A stretch of 64,000 bases of DNA from Bacteroidota bacterium (GCA_030684395.1 JAUXTT010000026.1:1-64000), one strand, 5' to 3'; shown: positions 6,980 through 16,321, numbered from the stretch's first letter. The notes: generated by a model not told the origin, from the letters alone. Numbers and translations: made by a program.

Positions 6980-9304
6980 ATGGCGAAAGCATTTTTATCT
7001 CATAGTAGTACCAATAAAGAACTTGTTCGTAAAATAGCAACTCAGCTAGGAAATAAAAACTGCGTTATCGATGAAATATCATTTGATCCAGGAAGGGCCA
7101 CTCTAGAACAAATATTTAAAGAATTAGACACCTCAGATATTTTTGTTCTATTCATTTCTCATGAAGCTCTTGAATCGCCTTGGGTTCAAAAAGAAATAAA
7201 TAGAGCGCAAGAAAACATAAGTACTGATATAACGGATAGGATATTGCCAATAATAATTGACGAAAAAATAACCCATTCAGATGAAAGAATACCTAAATGG
7301 ATTTCTAAACCATATAACTTAAAATATATTAATAATGAAGTTATAATTCTAAAGAAAATTAGACAAGCATTAAAAGAAGTAAGCTTTAAAAAAACAAAAT
7401 TTAACCAAGAAATAGAAAAAAATTTTGTAGGACGAAACTCAGAGATTCAGAAGTTTGAAACTGATATTAATAACATAGACAATTGGACACCAACGTATAT
7501 TGTTGCTTACAACTATTTCGAAGGAATTGGCAGAAGAACTTTCTTAAAAAACGCCTTAAGAAAATACGACTTAATTGATTACCTATATTCACCAACAACC
7601 ATAACGATTGACTCAAAAGAGAGTATAGAAAACTTTATATACAAACTTAACACTATCAGTAAAAATTCTGAGATTATAAATTACGATTTCTCTGCCGAAA
7701 CTCTTGATAACAAAATTAAAATAGCGATTAAACTAATTAAACAATTCGTTGATTTTAAAGAACTGATATTTATAATCGACGATGGAGGAATCATTCTTCC
7801 TAATAATACAGTTGTAGATTGGTTCACCAATATTGTTAACGATGAAATCTTTAATAACAACTTGGTCTTTTGTTTAATTTCAAAATATAGGCCGAATGAA
7901 ATTTTGTTGAGAAAAGAAAAAAAATCTCTTGTCTACAGAATTCCTGAACTATCCAAACCAGAAACCCAAAATCTTTTTTTAAGGCTATTAAAGATTTATA
8001 AACTAGACAATATAACAAGAGAAGATAAAGAATTTTTTATTGAGCACTTAAATGGTATACCTTCACAAATCATATACGCTGTTAATCTTATTGAAATTAA
8101 CCCATATGAGGCTAAGAAAAATATTAATGAAGTAGTCGAATATTCTGATAGATTTAGCAGCACCATTTTAAATCATTTAAAAGATCATCACTTATCCTAT
8201 CAAATTGCCGTTCTGCTTTCTAGAAACGAGATCTTTAGCATCGAATTGATTCATAAAGTATTCGGGGAAACCGATGAAACCTCAAACGCACTGCAAAAAT
8301 TGTTTGATTTATCATTATTTAATTTTGTTTTTGGTGGGTATGAATATTTGAAACTCAACCCAACGTTATCAGATTATATAAATAGAGCTAAAATCAAACT
8401 TGAATCAGAGTTCAATGATAAATTAAATAAGATTACTAAAGAGCTATTAAAAAACGATCTTGATGAAATTATTGTAAACGACTACTCGGAATTTATGATA
8501 ACCCTTCAGAAAATGTTAGAAGATGAGGTAAAAATACCAAAGAAATACTTTATTCCTTCCTTAATAATTAAAAACATAATCAAGGAATATGACAAAGGAA
8601 ATTATGCCTATGTGATTAAAATCTGCCTTGAATTACTCGAAAACAATAATTACGATCAACAAATAATATGGGAAACTAATTATAGGCTAACATTGGCCTA
8701 TGCAAGGACTAAAAATGATAATTTTTTCAATCACATCTCTTATTTTAAAAATGAAACTAATAGTTTAGACTATTACTTTCTACTCGGCTTTTACCATAGA
8801 CACAAGGGCAATAAAACCAAAGCGTTAGAATATTATTATCAGGTCTTAGATATATATTCAGAGCACTCAAGAACAAAAAGAGAAATTGTAAATATCCTCT
8901 TATCGCTTGGGAAATATAATGACGCGCTTGAAATTGCACGTCAGAACTACGAAAAAAGACAGACAAACATATACCACACTCACTCTTACTTTATCTGTTT
9001 AATAAGAAGACAAGGTGTAATTAATAAAAATGTTATTACAAACCTTAACAACCTAATGGATGCCGTTAGAGACAGTCCAGATATAAAATCTGAAGATATT
9101 TACCGTTGTATGCAAGGCGAGTATGCGTTTTATGTTGAAAATAATTTCCAAAAAGCAAATGAAATTCTTTTGGAAGCCATTAATCTTAATCAAAACAAAA
9201 GCTACCCTAAAAAATCTTTACTAGAAATATATCGCAAAAGTGGCTTACAGAGTGCATATGACGAACTAAATTCCAACTTAGACATAGATGAAAATGAAGA
9301 CTAA
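6980..9304 (+). CDS. TIR-domain protein with STAND-like NTPase region and TPR tail; candidate defence effector
   Basis: Protein of 774 residues from ATG 6980 (MAKAFLSHSSTNKE). The frame extends upstream only by non-domain sequence. Residues 1-135 are a bacterial TIR domain: AFLSHSS at the start, the SDIFVLFIS strand, and SPWVQKEI with W68 and E72, where catalytic TIRs carry the NAD-cleaving Glu. Residues about 150-480 look like a STAND/AAA ATPase: NFVGRNSEI, a P-loop-like EGIGRRT (181-187) in which the Walker Lys is Arg, and Walker B-like FIIDD (about 264-268). The rest, to the C-terminus, is helical with TPR-like units (YYFLLGFYHRHKGNKTKALEYYYQ). TIR-STAND-repeat proteins are known anti-phage sensors that deplete NAD; that role is inferred here. 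The gene is richer in A/T than its core neighbours, which fits horizontal transfer. Confidence 0.8.
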   Translation: MAKAFLSHSSTNKELVRKIATQLGNKNCVIDEISFDPGRATLEQIFKELDTSDIFVLFISHEALESPWVQKEINRAQENISTDITDRILPIIIDEKITHSDERIPKWISKPYNLKYINNEVIILKKIRQALKEVSFKKTKFNQEIEKNFVGRNSEIQKFETDINNIDNWTPTYIVAYNYFEGIGRRTFLKNALRKYDLIDYLYSPTTITIDSKESIENFIYKLNTISKNSEIINYDFSAETLDNKIKIAIKLIKQFVDFKELIFIIDDGGIILPNNTVVDWFTNIVNDEIFNNNLVFCLISKYRPNEILLRKEKKSLVYRIPELSKPETQNLFLRLLKIYKLDNITREDKEFFIEHLNGIPSQIIYAVNLIEINPYEAKKNINEVVEYSDRFSSTILNHLKDHHLSYQIAVLLSRNEIFSIELIHKVFGETDETSNALQKLFDLSLFNFVFGGYEYLKLNPTLSDYINRAKIKLESEFNDKLNKITKELLKNDLDEIIVNDYSEFMITLQKMLEDEVKIPKKYFIPSLIIKNIIKEYDKGNYAYVIKICLELLENNNYDQQIIWETNYRLTLAYARTKNDNFFNHISYFKNETNSLDYYFLLGFYHRHKGNKTKALEYYYQVLDIYSEHSRTKREIVNILLSLGKYNDALEIARQNYEKRQTNIYHTHSYFICLIRRQGVINKNVITNLNNLMDAVRDSPDIKSEDIYRCMQGEYAFYVENNFQKANEILLEAINLNQNKSYPKKSLLEIYRKSGLQSAYDELNSNLDIDENED

Positions 9305-9371
9305 ATAAAACCCCTCGAACAATAGGTTCGTTCAGATTTACCTTTCAGATTCGCTAAAATACAGCTACTCA

Positions 9372-10049
9372 ATGCCAAACCTCCCGCTATACATCCCCAT
9401 AACCTTCGTAATCACAAGCCTTGCGACAGTTCTCCTATTTTACAAAGCAACCAACAATTCCAAAACTACTTTATTTGTTTTATTAGCCTGGTTGGGAATA
9501 CAAGCCGGAATTGGACTTTCGGGTTTTTATACGGTAACGGATACTATACCGCCACGGTTTTTATTAATGATTGCCCCGCCCTTTTTGCTTATTATAGTTT
9601 TGTTTGCAACTGCTAAAGGAAGAAAATACATTGATGCTTTAAATGTAAAGACCTTAACACTTTTGCATGTTGTTAGAATCCCGGTTGAGCTTGTTTTGCT
9701 GTGGTTGTTCATGAATAAAACTGTTCCTGAACTCATGACCTTTGAAGGACGTAACTTTGATATAGTATCGGGAATAACTGCTCCCATTATTTATTACTTC
9801 GGGTTTATTAAAAATAAATTGAACACCAAAGTAATTTTGCTTTGGAATTTTATTTGTCTGGGTTTGCTCATAAACATTGTAGTGAATGCAGTTTTAGCAG
9901 CGCCTTTTCCTTTTCAGCAATTTGCTTTCGACCAGCCTAATGTTGCAGTATTGTATTTCCCATTTAACTGGTTGCCTTGCTGTGTGGTTCCTTTGGTGCT
10001 GTTTGCTCACCTGGTAAGTATCAGGCAATTGATTCGTAGATCAAAGTAA
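9372..10049 (+). CDS. Multi-pass membrane protein of unknown function
   Basis: Protein of 225 residues that is mostly hydrophobic, with about seven predicted membrane spans (for example LYIPITFVITSLATVLLFY, PFLLIIVLFATA, VILLWNFICLGLLINIVVNAVL). I do not recognise a named family and no catalytic motif stands out. It starts 67 bases after the TIR gene on the same strand but has ordinary composition, so it probably belongs to the host genome and not to the island. A short CGAAC/GTTCG hairpin (9316-9331) lies in the gap before it. Confidence 0.7.
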   Translation: MPNLPLYIPITFVITSLATVLLFYKATNNSKTTLFVLLAWLGIQAGIGLSGFYTVTDTIPPRFLLMIAPPFLLIIVLFATAKGRKYIDALNVKTLTLLHVVRIPVELVLLWLFMNKTVPELMTFEGRNFDIVSGITAPIIYYFGFIKNKLNTKVILLWNFICLGLLINIVVNAVLAAPFPFQQFAFDQPNVAVLYFPFNWLPCCVVPLVLFAHLVSIRQLIRRSK

Positions 10050-10145
10050 TTTTTTCATAAGCTACTTTCTTCCTTTTCATTCCGAAAACCGTGAATAATG
10101 TAAGTCTTTCCACAAATTATATAATACTTTCCCTGCTGTGTGGTC

Positions 10146-10153
10146 TATTTTTG
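10146..10153 (+). promoter_or_regulatory. -7 box upstream of the flavin oxidoreductase/hydrolase operon
   Basis: TATTTTTG matches TAnnTTTG, 60 bases before the ATG at 10214. No TGA-N6-TCA palindrome lies 35 bases upstream, so this is another control promoter. Confidence 0.4.
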
Positions 10154-10213
10154 TTTAGCTAATCCGATAAGACGTAAAAGAATGAAAGGATTTGCTCTCA
10201 AAACCAAGGCGCC

Positions 10214-10885
10214 ATGTCTCAATACATTGTAAAAATAAGATCCATTCAACACATCACTCCTGATGTATTGCAAATTGTTACCGATAAACCAGCACAATTT
10301 TATTTTACTCCGGGGCAGGCTACTGAAGTTATGATAAACAAACCCGAATGGAAAGACAAAAAACGGCCTTTCACTTTTACCTGTTTACCCGGACGGGATT
10401 ACCTTGAATTTATTATTAAAACCTATCCTTCGCACAAAGGTGTTACTAATGAACTCTTACTGCTTAAGAAAGATGATGAGTTAATTATACATCCTGCATT
10501 TGGTGTCATTGTTTATAAAGGTGAAGGCGTGTTTATTGCTGGTGGAGCCGGCATTACTCCTTTCATTGCTATTTTAAGACATCTGCAATCAAGAAATGAT
10601 CTGGGCAAGAACAAACTTGTTTTTGCCAACAAAACCAAAGAAGATATTATACTTGCCCAGGAATTAAAGTACTTGCTGGGCAGTAATTTCATCAATATTC
10701 TATCCGATGAAAAAACAAAAGAATATCCCCAGGGGCAAATCACTCAGGAGTTTCTTTCTAAATACATTTCTAAATCAATAAAAAATATTTATGTGTGCGG
10801 GCCGCCACCCATGATGGAAGCAGTAGAGCAACAGTTATCAAACCTCGGTGTCGCTAAAGATACCATTACTAAAGAAAAATTCTAA
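10214..10885 (+). CDS. Ferredoxin-NADP reductase-like FAD/NAD(P)-binding oxidoreductase
   Basis: Protein of 223 residues with the two FNR-superfamily domains. The N-terminal flavin barrel (about 1-100) holds the FAD-binding RPFTFTC motif (R57 region). The C-terminal NAD(P) domain holds GGAGITPFIAILRHL (about 112-126) and CGPPPMMEAV near the end. There is no [2Fe-2S] domain, so it is a stand-alone flavodoxin/ferredoxin reductase-type enzyme and not a PaaE-type reductase. Its stop overlaps the start of the next gene (TAATG), so it is translationally coupled to an alpha/beta hydrolase. The redox partner is not apparent. Confidence 0.85.
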   Translation: MSQYIVKIRSIQHITPDVLQIVTDKPAQFYFTPGQATEVMINKPEWKDKKRPFTFTCLPGRDYLEFIIKTYPSHKGVTNELLLLKKDDELIIHPAFGVIVYKGEGVFIAGGAGITPFIAILRHLQSRNDLGKNKLVFANKTKEDIILAQELKYLLGSNFINILSDEKTKEYPQGQITQEFLSKYISKSIKNIYVCGPPPMMEAVEQQLSNLGVAKDTITKEKF

Positions 10886-11721
10886 TGAACCTTATCAAAC
10901 GTAAAACAGGAAACGATCTCCGTGCAGATCTTAAACACCTCACAGTAAGTTATAACGATAACGGGCCGGAAGATGCAGGTGTCATCATTTTTATTCACGG
11001 CTTTCCACTGAATAAATCGATGTGGAATAAACAGGTGGAAGCATTTAAAGATACCTGCCGTGTTATTGCTTATGATATCAGGGGGCACGGAGATTCCGAT
11101 GAGGGGAAGGAAGATTTCTCAATAGAGCTTTTTGTGAATGATCTTATTGCTTTTATGGATGCGCTGGAGATAACTAAAGCAGCGTTGTGCGGCTTATCAA
11201 TGGGAGGATACATTGCATTAAATGCCGTTGAAAATTATCCGGAACGATTTGATGCTCTAATATTGTGCGATACTCAATGCACAGAAGATTCCATCGAGGC
11301 AAAAGAAAAACGCCTGGCAACCATTGAAAGCATTAAAAAAGACGGAGTAGAAAAATATGCTGATGCAAGTTTAAAAAAATTGTTTGCGCCAATATCTTTT
11401 GCAGGAAAAAAAGTGGAAGTCGCTGCTGTAAGAGAAATGATCATCAACACTTCCGAAAAAACACTTAGCAATACCCTACTTGCTTTGGCAGGAAGAAAAG
11501 AATCCTGCAGCAAATTGTCGGAGATAAAAATACCGGTGCTTATCCTTGTTGGGAAAGAAGATCAGATTACTCCGCCGGAAGTGTCACGTATGATGAACAA
11601 CGAAATACCAGACGCTGAACTTTATATTCTGGAACACGCAGGGCATTTAAGCAATATGGAAAGTCCATTCGAATTCAATAAACAGGTAAAGATTTTTATC
11701 ACAGTAAATAAATTAATATAA
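10885..11721 (+). CDS. Alpha/beta hydrolase
   Basis: Protein of 278 residues with an alpha/beta hydrolase fold: oxyanion-side HGFPLNKSMW, nucleophile elbow GLSMGG (CGLSMGGYIAL), acid region ILVGKEDQITPP and catalytic His in EHAGHLSNMESP. Lid and length resemble the 3-oxoadipate enol-lactonase/esterase branch, but substrate cannot be assigned. It is coupled to the upstream reductase by a one-base TAATG overlap and followed 2 bases later by a second hydrolase, so the three genes form one operon. Confidence 0.88.
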   Translation: MNLIKRKTGNDLRADLKHLTVSYNDNGPEDAGVIIFIHGFPLNKSMWNKQVEAFKDTCRVIAYDIRGHGDSDEGKEDFSIELFVNDLIAFMDALEITKAALCGLSMGGYIALNAVENYPERFDALILCDTQCTEDSIEAKEKRLATIESIKKDGVEKYADASLKKLFAPISFAGKKVEVAAVREMIINTSEKTLSNTLLALAGRKESCSKLSEIKIPVLILVGKEDQITPPEVSRMMNNEIPDAELYILEHAGHLSNMESPFEFNKQVKIFITVNKLI

Positions 11722-11723
11722 AG

Positions 11724-12623
11724 ATGGAAAATATAATGAGCAAAACAAATGCAGTAATGGTTGCCTGCAGAGCTGAATACATAGAGGTAGAACCCAATGT
11801 AAAACTTCATGTTACGGATGCGGGTGAAGGTGCGCCCATTGTACTAATACACGGTTGGCCATTGAGCGATGCCATGTACGAATATCAATACAATGATCTG
11901 ATCAATAAAAACTTTCGTGTTATAGGCATTACCTTAAGAGGTTTTGGAAAATCGGATAAGCCTTATGGTGCTTATGATTATGATGTACATGCACTGGACA
12001 TTAAAAGAGTTTTAACCGGTCTGGAAATAAAGGATGCCATATTAGTTGGATTCTCTATGGGCGGGGCAATAGGAATTCGTTTTGTAGCGCAGGATCAGGG
12101 AGCCCGAATATGTGCATTGGTATTAGCAGGAGCTGCTGCCCCTATCTGGACACAACGCGAAGACTTTCCTTATAACCTTCCAACAAGTGCAGTAGATGCT
12201 TTAATAAAACAGTGTCATGAGGATCGCCCGCAACTTTTAGCTGATTTCGCAAAGATCTTCGCGGCTACTGAAACTTCGATAAATCCGGGAATCGGAACCT
12301 GGTTAAATGATATTGGCTTAAGCGCATCGCCTCATGCAACAGCACAGTGTTTAATTGCTTTACGTGATACCGACCTGAGAGAAGATCTTTCAAAAATTAC
12401 CATTCCTACACTTATCATGCATGGTAAAAAAGATAAGATCTGTTCTTATAGTCTGGCCGAACAAATGGAAGCAGCTATTATTAATTCAGAGCTCATTACT
12501 TTTGAAGAGAGCGGACATGGTTTGTTTTTAGAAGAAACACAAAAGTTTAATTCGGAACTGATAAAGTTTGCAGAGAAACATGTTTGTGTTGAACAAGCTG
12601 TTGGTTTGAATACAGGGTCTTAA
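11724..12623 (+). CDS. Alpha/beta hydrolase, non-haem haloperoxidase/esterase-like
   Basis: Protein of 299 residues (an alternative ATG lies at 11736). It shows HGWPLSDAMYEYQ, nucleophile elbow GFSMGG (VGFSMGGAIGIRF), acid LIMHGKKDKIC and catalytic His in EESGHGLFLEE. The motif set and the RGFGKSDKP segment are those of the cofactor-free haloperoxidase/arylesterase group. Substrate is unknown. It is the last gene of the reductase-hydrolase-hydrolase operon, and the next gene is convergent 19 bases away. Confidence 0.88.
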   Translation: MENIMSKTNAVMVACRAEYIEVEPNVKLHVTDAGEGAPIVLIHGWPLSDAMYEYQYNDLINKNFRVIGITLRGFGKSDKPYGAYDYDVHALDIKRVLTGLEIKDAILVGFSMGGAIGIRFVAQDQGARICALVLAGAAAPIWTQREDFPYNLPTSAVDALIKQCHEDRPQLLADFAKIFAATETSINPGIGTWLNDIGLSASPHATAQCLIALRDTDLREDLSKITIPTLIMHGKKDKICSYSLAEQMEAAIINSELITFEESGHGLFLEETQKFNSELIKFAEKHVCVEQAVGLNTGS

Positions 12624-12642
12624 ACAAAAAATGAGAAGGCAA

Positions 12643-13176
12643 TTAATTATTAGAGCCGAATAAATTTCTCAGGTGTCCGGCAAAACCCACGGGGCTTTTA
12701 TATTGTCCGGAAGAGTCTGCAGAGCTGCCGGAGATTTCCCTGCATTGCTTATTATAGAAGTTAAGAAATTCTTTTTTGATTACAATTGCCTTGTTGTTTT
12801 CAATTTGTGTAAGCCATGCTTCATTAAACAAACGTGGGATAAATCGTAAATACAAATGCATCCGCGATCCGGTTTCTTCTTCGCTTTCTCCATCCTTTTC
12901 CAAAGCATAAATTTCGTAGCTGCAAATTCCTGCATGTTCTTTTTTGAAGGTATCCACCACATGAACAATGGTATCCATTACCTGCCAAACTTCTCCCCTG
13001 TTGGTGAGTTGATATTCTTCGTCGCTGTAAACATTATTTACCACGCCAAAAACGATGGTGGCACAAAGTGGTTGATCTTTTTTTCTTCCAAAGCGCACCT
13101 CATAACGAATACCGGACGTGGTAGTAAAGTAATAGATGTTTCCTGTTTTTATTGCGGGAGCTTCTATTGAATACAT
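12643..13176 (-). CDS. Conserved hypothetical protein (DUF6934-like)
   Basis: Soluble protein of 177 residues without signal peptide or membrane span. It has an alternating beta-rich N-terminal half (IYYFTTTSGIRYEVRFGRK...) and a segment SRMHLYLRFIPRLFNEAW. The overall pattern resembles small Bacteroidota proteins grouped as DUF6934, but I cannot confirm this without a search. It is convergent with the hydrolase operon and 234 bases downstream of the E1 gene on the same strand. No function can be inferred from the context. Confidence 0.65.
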   Translation of the reverse strand: MYSIEAPAIKTGNIYYFTTTSGIRYEVRFGRKKDQPLCATIVFGVVNNVYSDEEYQLTNRGEVWQVMDTIVHVVDTFKKEHAGICSYEIYALEKDGESEEETGSRMHLYLRFIPRLFNEAWLTQIENNKAIVIKKEFLNFYNKQCREISGSSADSSGQYKSPVGFAGHLRNLFGSNN

Positions 13177-13325
13177 GCTGATTAAAGATAAAGGTTAGAT
13201 TATCGTCTTGCAATTCTAAACAAAGAAACAACAAAAATCAATATCTAACGGCACTTTTTTACAACTGGTAGGTAAAATTGAGCCCTTTATGAGGTTTCGA
13301 AGATAAGTGGCGGATTTCGCCATTA

Positions 13326-13400
13326 TTGGAACACTGTGCCTGCAATGGTTCCAAAAAGGCATGACTGCACCTCATCTGGTTTTCAAAAAAATACCAGATT
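13326..13400. terminator. Pair of hairpins downstream of the E1 gene
   Basis: TTGGAAC (13326-13332) pairs with GTTCCAA (13348-13354), and ATCTGGT (13374-13380) pairs with ACCAGAT (13394-13400). Both lie just after the E1 stop when read on the minus strand. Neither has a clear T-run on that strand, so termination is only likely. Confidence 0.4.
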
Positions 13401-13410
13401 TTGTCCATTC

Positions 13411-15408
13411 TTAGTATTCGAGCAAATCCATCAACTTATTCTTAAAACGTTCTTTTGGTAAAAAATTAATTTCAAGGTTGGCGTTCATTGGAACCGGAGT
13501 GTCTAAACTTCCTTCACGTGCAACAGGCGCATCCAGATATTCAAAACAATGTTCAGAGATCAAAGCGCTCAACTCTCCCCCTATTCCACCGGTTAAGGTG
13601 TCTTCGTGTAAAATAAACGCTTTCCCTGTTTTTTTAACGGAAGTATAAATAGTTTCTGTATCCAACGGACACAATGTTCTCAAATCAATAAGGTCTGCAG
13701 AAATTTCAGGGTGCTGGTTCAATAATTCAATTGCCCAATGCACACCCATACCGTAAGTAATAATAGAAACCTGAGTCCCTTCTTTCACCAAACGTGCTTT
13801 ACCAAAAGGAATAGTATAATATTCATCCGGAACATCTTCAGTAATACTTCTATACAATCCTTTGTGCTCAAAAAACATAACAGGATTTGGATCTTCAAAT
13901 GCACTTAGCAATAATCCTTTTGCATCAGATGGAAATGCAGGATAAGCAATTTTTAATCCCGGAGTTTTAAAGAACCATGCTTCATTACTTTGAGAGTGGA
14001 ACGGTCCGGCTGCAACTCCCGCGCCTGTAGGCATACGCACAACTACGTCTGCATGTTGACCCCAACGGTAATGTGATTTCGCCAAATTATTTACGATCTG
14101 CGTAATACCTTCCGAAACAAAATCTGCAAATTGCATTTCTACCATTGCTTTGTGTCCGTTGATACTTAAACCAAATCCGGTTCCTAATATAGCTGACTCA
14201 CATAATGGAGTATTACGCACTCTTCCTTTTCCAAATGCTTCTACAAAACCATCAGTAATTTTAAATGCCCCGCCATACTCTGCAATATCTTGTCCCATCA
14301 ACACAAGGTTATCGTGTTTTTTCATGGCCATGCGCATTGCGTCAGAAATAGCATCAATCAAACGTTTGTTTGTTTTTGGGCCTGTAGGGTTTGAATCGTA
14401 TGCTACATAAGGCTTATACATGTCTCTCAACTCCGCCTCTGTATTTACATCAGGTAATGCTTCGTTAAATGCAACATCTAATCCGCTTTCGATTTCCTTT
14501 TTAAATTCAGCGCGAATATTTTCAATTATCTCATCCGTTAGAACACCTTCTTCCAACAAATAACGTTCGAAGTTTTGAACCGGATCTTTTTTACCCCACA
14601 CATCAAATAACTCTTTCGGAACATATTTTGTTCCCGAAGCTTCTTCGTGCCCACGCATACGGAAAGTGATACACTCTAATAATATAGGACGTGGATTTTC
14701 GCGAATGTCTTCTGCAATTTTTTTAACTGCTTCAAATACTTTCACTACGTTGTTTCCGTCAACCTGCACACCTTCTATTCCATAGCCAATTGCTTTATCA
14801 ATAAACTGTTTACATTTAAACTGCTCGCTGCTTGGAGTAGATAAACCGTAACCATTATTCTCGATTATAAAAATTACCGGAAGATCCCATACTGCGGCTA
14901 CGTTCAAACTTTCGTGAAAATCACCTTCGCTTGTTGCACCATCACCACTAAAAACAGCCGTAGCCATTTTAGCGCCTTTTAATTTATTTGCTAAACCGAT
15001 GCCGTCAGCCACACCCATTTGCGGGCCAAGGTGAGAGATCATTCCAACTATTTTATATTCATTTGTTCCGAAGTGAAAAGAACGATCGCGTCCTTTAGTG
15101 AATCCACCCGGTTTACCTGTGAACTGAGAAAACAACCGATTCAATGGAATACCGCGTGTAGTAAATACACCCAAATTACGGTGCATTGGTAAAATGTATT
15201 CTTCCTTTTCCAAAGCGCTTGCCACACCAACAGAAATAGCTTCTTGCCCAATGCCGGAAAACCACTTAGAGATCTTTCCCTGACGAAGAAGGATCAGCAT
15301 TTTTTCCTCGATCATACGAGGTTTCAAAATATTTCTGTAAAGTGTAAGTAAAGTATTGTCTGTATGTTTCTTTCTGTCGTATTTAACCGGCATTTCCGCT
15401 GTGATCAT
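13411..15408 (-). CDS. 2-oxoacid dehydrogenase E1 component, fused alpha and beta subunits
   Basis: Thiamine-diphosphate enzyme of 665 residues that decarboxylates a 2-oxoacid and passes the acyl group to the lipoyl E2. Residues 1-330 are the E1 alpha part, with the ThDP motif from GDG (155-157) to NN (184-185). Residues about 345-665 are the transketolase-like E1 beta part (GQDIAEYGGAFKITDGF, then ESAILGTGFGLSINGHKAMVE). The fused arrangement is the form widely annotated in Bacteroidota as branched-chain or pyruvate dehydrogenase E1; which substrate is used cannot be read from sequence. E2 and E3 genes are not adjacent. The start could also be the internal Met 6 (MPVKYDRKKH). Confidence 0.93.
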   Translation of the reverse strand: MITAEMPVKYDRKKHTDNTLLTLYRNILKPRMIEEKMLILLRQGKISKWFSGIGQEAISVGVASALEKEEYILPMHRNLGVFTTRGIPLNRLFSQFTGKPGGFTKGRDRSFHFGTNEYKIVGMISHLGPQMGVADGIGLANKLKGAKMATAVFSGDGATSEGDFHESLNVAAVWDLPVIFIIENNGYGLSTPSSEQFKCKQFIDKAIGYGIEGVQVDGNNVVKVFEAVKKIAEDIRENPRPILLECITFRMRGHEEASGTKYVPKELFDVWGKKDPVQNFERYLLEEGVLTDEIIENIRAEFKKEIESGLDVAFNEALPDVNTEAELRDMYKPYVAYDSNPTGPKTNKRLIDAISDAMRMAMKKHDNLVLMGQDIAEYGGAFKITDGFVEAFGKGRVRNTPLCESAILGTGFGLSINGHKAMVEMQFADFVSEGITQIVNNLAKSHYRWGQHADVVVRMPTGAGVAAGPFHSQSNEAWFFKTPGLKIAYPAFPSDAKGLLLSAFEDPNPVMFFEHKGLYRSITEDVPDEYYTIPFGKARLVKEGTQVSIITYGMGVHWAIELLNQHPEISADLIDLRTLCPLDTETIYTSVKKTGKAFILHEDTLTGGIGGELSALISEHCFEYLDAPVAREGSLDTPVPMNANLEINFLPKERFKNKLMDLLEY

Positions 15409-15464
15409 GATCTAAAAATTAAAGCCCAAATGTAAGGTTTTTATGCGTAAATTTAGAAAGGTTT

Positions 15465-15737
15465 ATGAAGGAAATTGCCCCTTGTGAACAGCAGCGGGAA
15501 CACGGTAAACAAGCCAAAATCAAGCTTAAAATGGTAAAATGCACTTGCACAGCGTATCAAAAAAATAAAGACCTATATTACGATGCTGTAAAAGAAGGTA
15601 AACTAAAACTGGTTTCGGAAAGCGATGCCGACTATGTTCAAAAGGCAGTTTTAGAATGTTTATTGTGTGGTGCAAAATGGGTCTTTACCCGCAACGACAG
15701 TTACCACTATCCGATTATTGAGTGGAAGAAAATATAA
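15465..15737 (+). CDS. Small hypothetical protein with Cys pairs
   Basis: Protein of 90 residues, divergent from the E1 gene. After a basic N-terminus it has KCTCTAYQKN and later ECLLCGAKWVF, together four Cys in two pairs that could hold a zinc ion. It ends with DSYHYPIIEWKKI. A second ATG at 15532 (MVKCTC) is a possible start. I do not recognise a family. Confidence 0.6.
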   Translation: MKEIAPCEQQREHGKQAKIKLKMVKCTCTAYQKNKDLYYDAVKEGKLKLVSESDADYVQKAVLECLLCGAKWVFTRNDSYHYPIIEWKKI

Positions 15738-15827
15738 GTTTACCGCCCTTTTCCTTAAAATTCCCAATAGGGGATTCCCTCAAAACCCCTTTAAATTTTT
15801 AAAACATGAGGAATGTCATCTGCAAGA

Positions 15828-15871
15828 TTGACGAATCTCAAAGGAATTCACCGGGCAACTTCCCATCTTTG
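15828..15871 (+). promoter_or_regulatory. Crp/Fnr-type box and -7 element of the DoxX-Usp operon
   Basis: TTGACGAATCTCAA (15828-15841) is a perfect TTGA-N6-TCAA palindrome. Exactly 35 bases from its TGA lies CATCTTTG (15864-15871), one mismatch from TAnnTTTG. A weaker TGA-N6-TCA also sits at 15807-15818. Start codon GTG at 15890. Confidence 0.6.
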
Positions 15872-15889
15872 CTGTGTTAATACAAATCA

Positions 15890-16318
15890 GTGGAAACAGA
15901 AATTAAATATTACACTCTTGAGTTTATGGTGAGGATTTTTTGCGCCATCCTCTTTATTTTCCAAGGTTACGATAAAATTTTTGTCGTGAAACTCGAAGGG
16001 GTGCGGCAAACCTTTTACAGTGAAACTGACAAACGGAATATCCCTCGCTTTTTTGTGAATTTCCTTGCTGCCTATACTTCCTACGTAGAATTATTGGCGG
16101 GGATATTTCTCTTGTTGGGCTTGTTTAAAACCTATGCACTCATCGGGTTGGGAATAGACCTAATTCTGGTTGGCGCATCATTTTCATACATGCAGGCAAT
16201 GTGGGATATGAAGTATGTTTTCCCTCGTTTGGTTTTGGTTGCACTACTATTGGTTCTGCCTAATTCTTGGGAATTTTTAAGTCTTGATAAACTAATACAA
16301 ACCTACCTCATCAAATAA
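15890..16318 (+). CDS. DoxX-family membrane protein
   Basis: Protein of 142 residues with four hydrophobic segments (FMVRIFCAILFIFQGYDKIF, AAYTSYVELLAGIFLLLGLF, YALIGLGIDLILVGASF, FPRLVLVALLLVLP), the layout of DoxX-like quinone-associated membrane proteins. The RIFCAILFIFQGYDKI start matches the usual N-terminal helix with its Gly-x-x-Lys. GTG 15890 is used as start; an internal ATG at 15926 would cut the N-terminus. It is 3 bases from the universal stress gene and shares its Crp/Fnr-boxed promoter, so it is probably induced under low oxygen. Confidence 0.8.
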   Translation: METEIKYYTLEFMVRIFCAILFIFQGYDKIFVVKLEGVRQTFYSETDKRNIPRFFVNFLAAYTSYVELLAGIFLLLGLFKTYALIGLGIDLILVGASFSYMQAMWDMKYVFPRLVLVALLLVLPNSWEFLSLDKLIQTYLIK

Positions 16319-16321
16319 GCC

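Noticed and set aside
13363-13375. TGA-like palindrome TGACTGCACCTCA
   Set aside because: Its spacer is seven bases, not six, and it is not placed before a -7 box.
15807-15818. Second TGA-N6-TCA near the DoxX promoter
   Set aside because: It lies 57 bases from the -7 box and has poor arms; the box at 15828 fits the spacing exactly.
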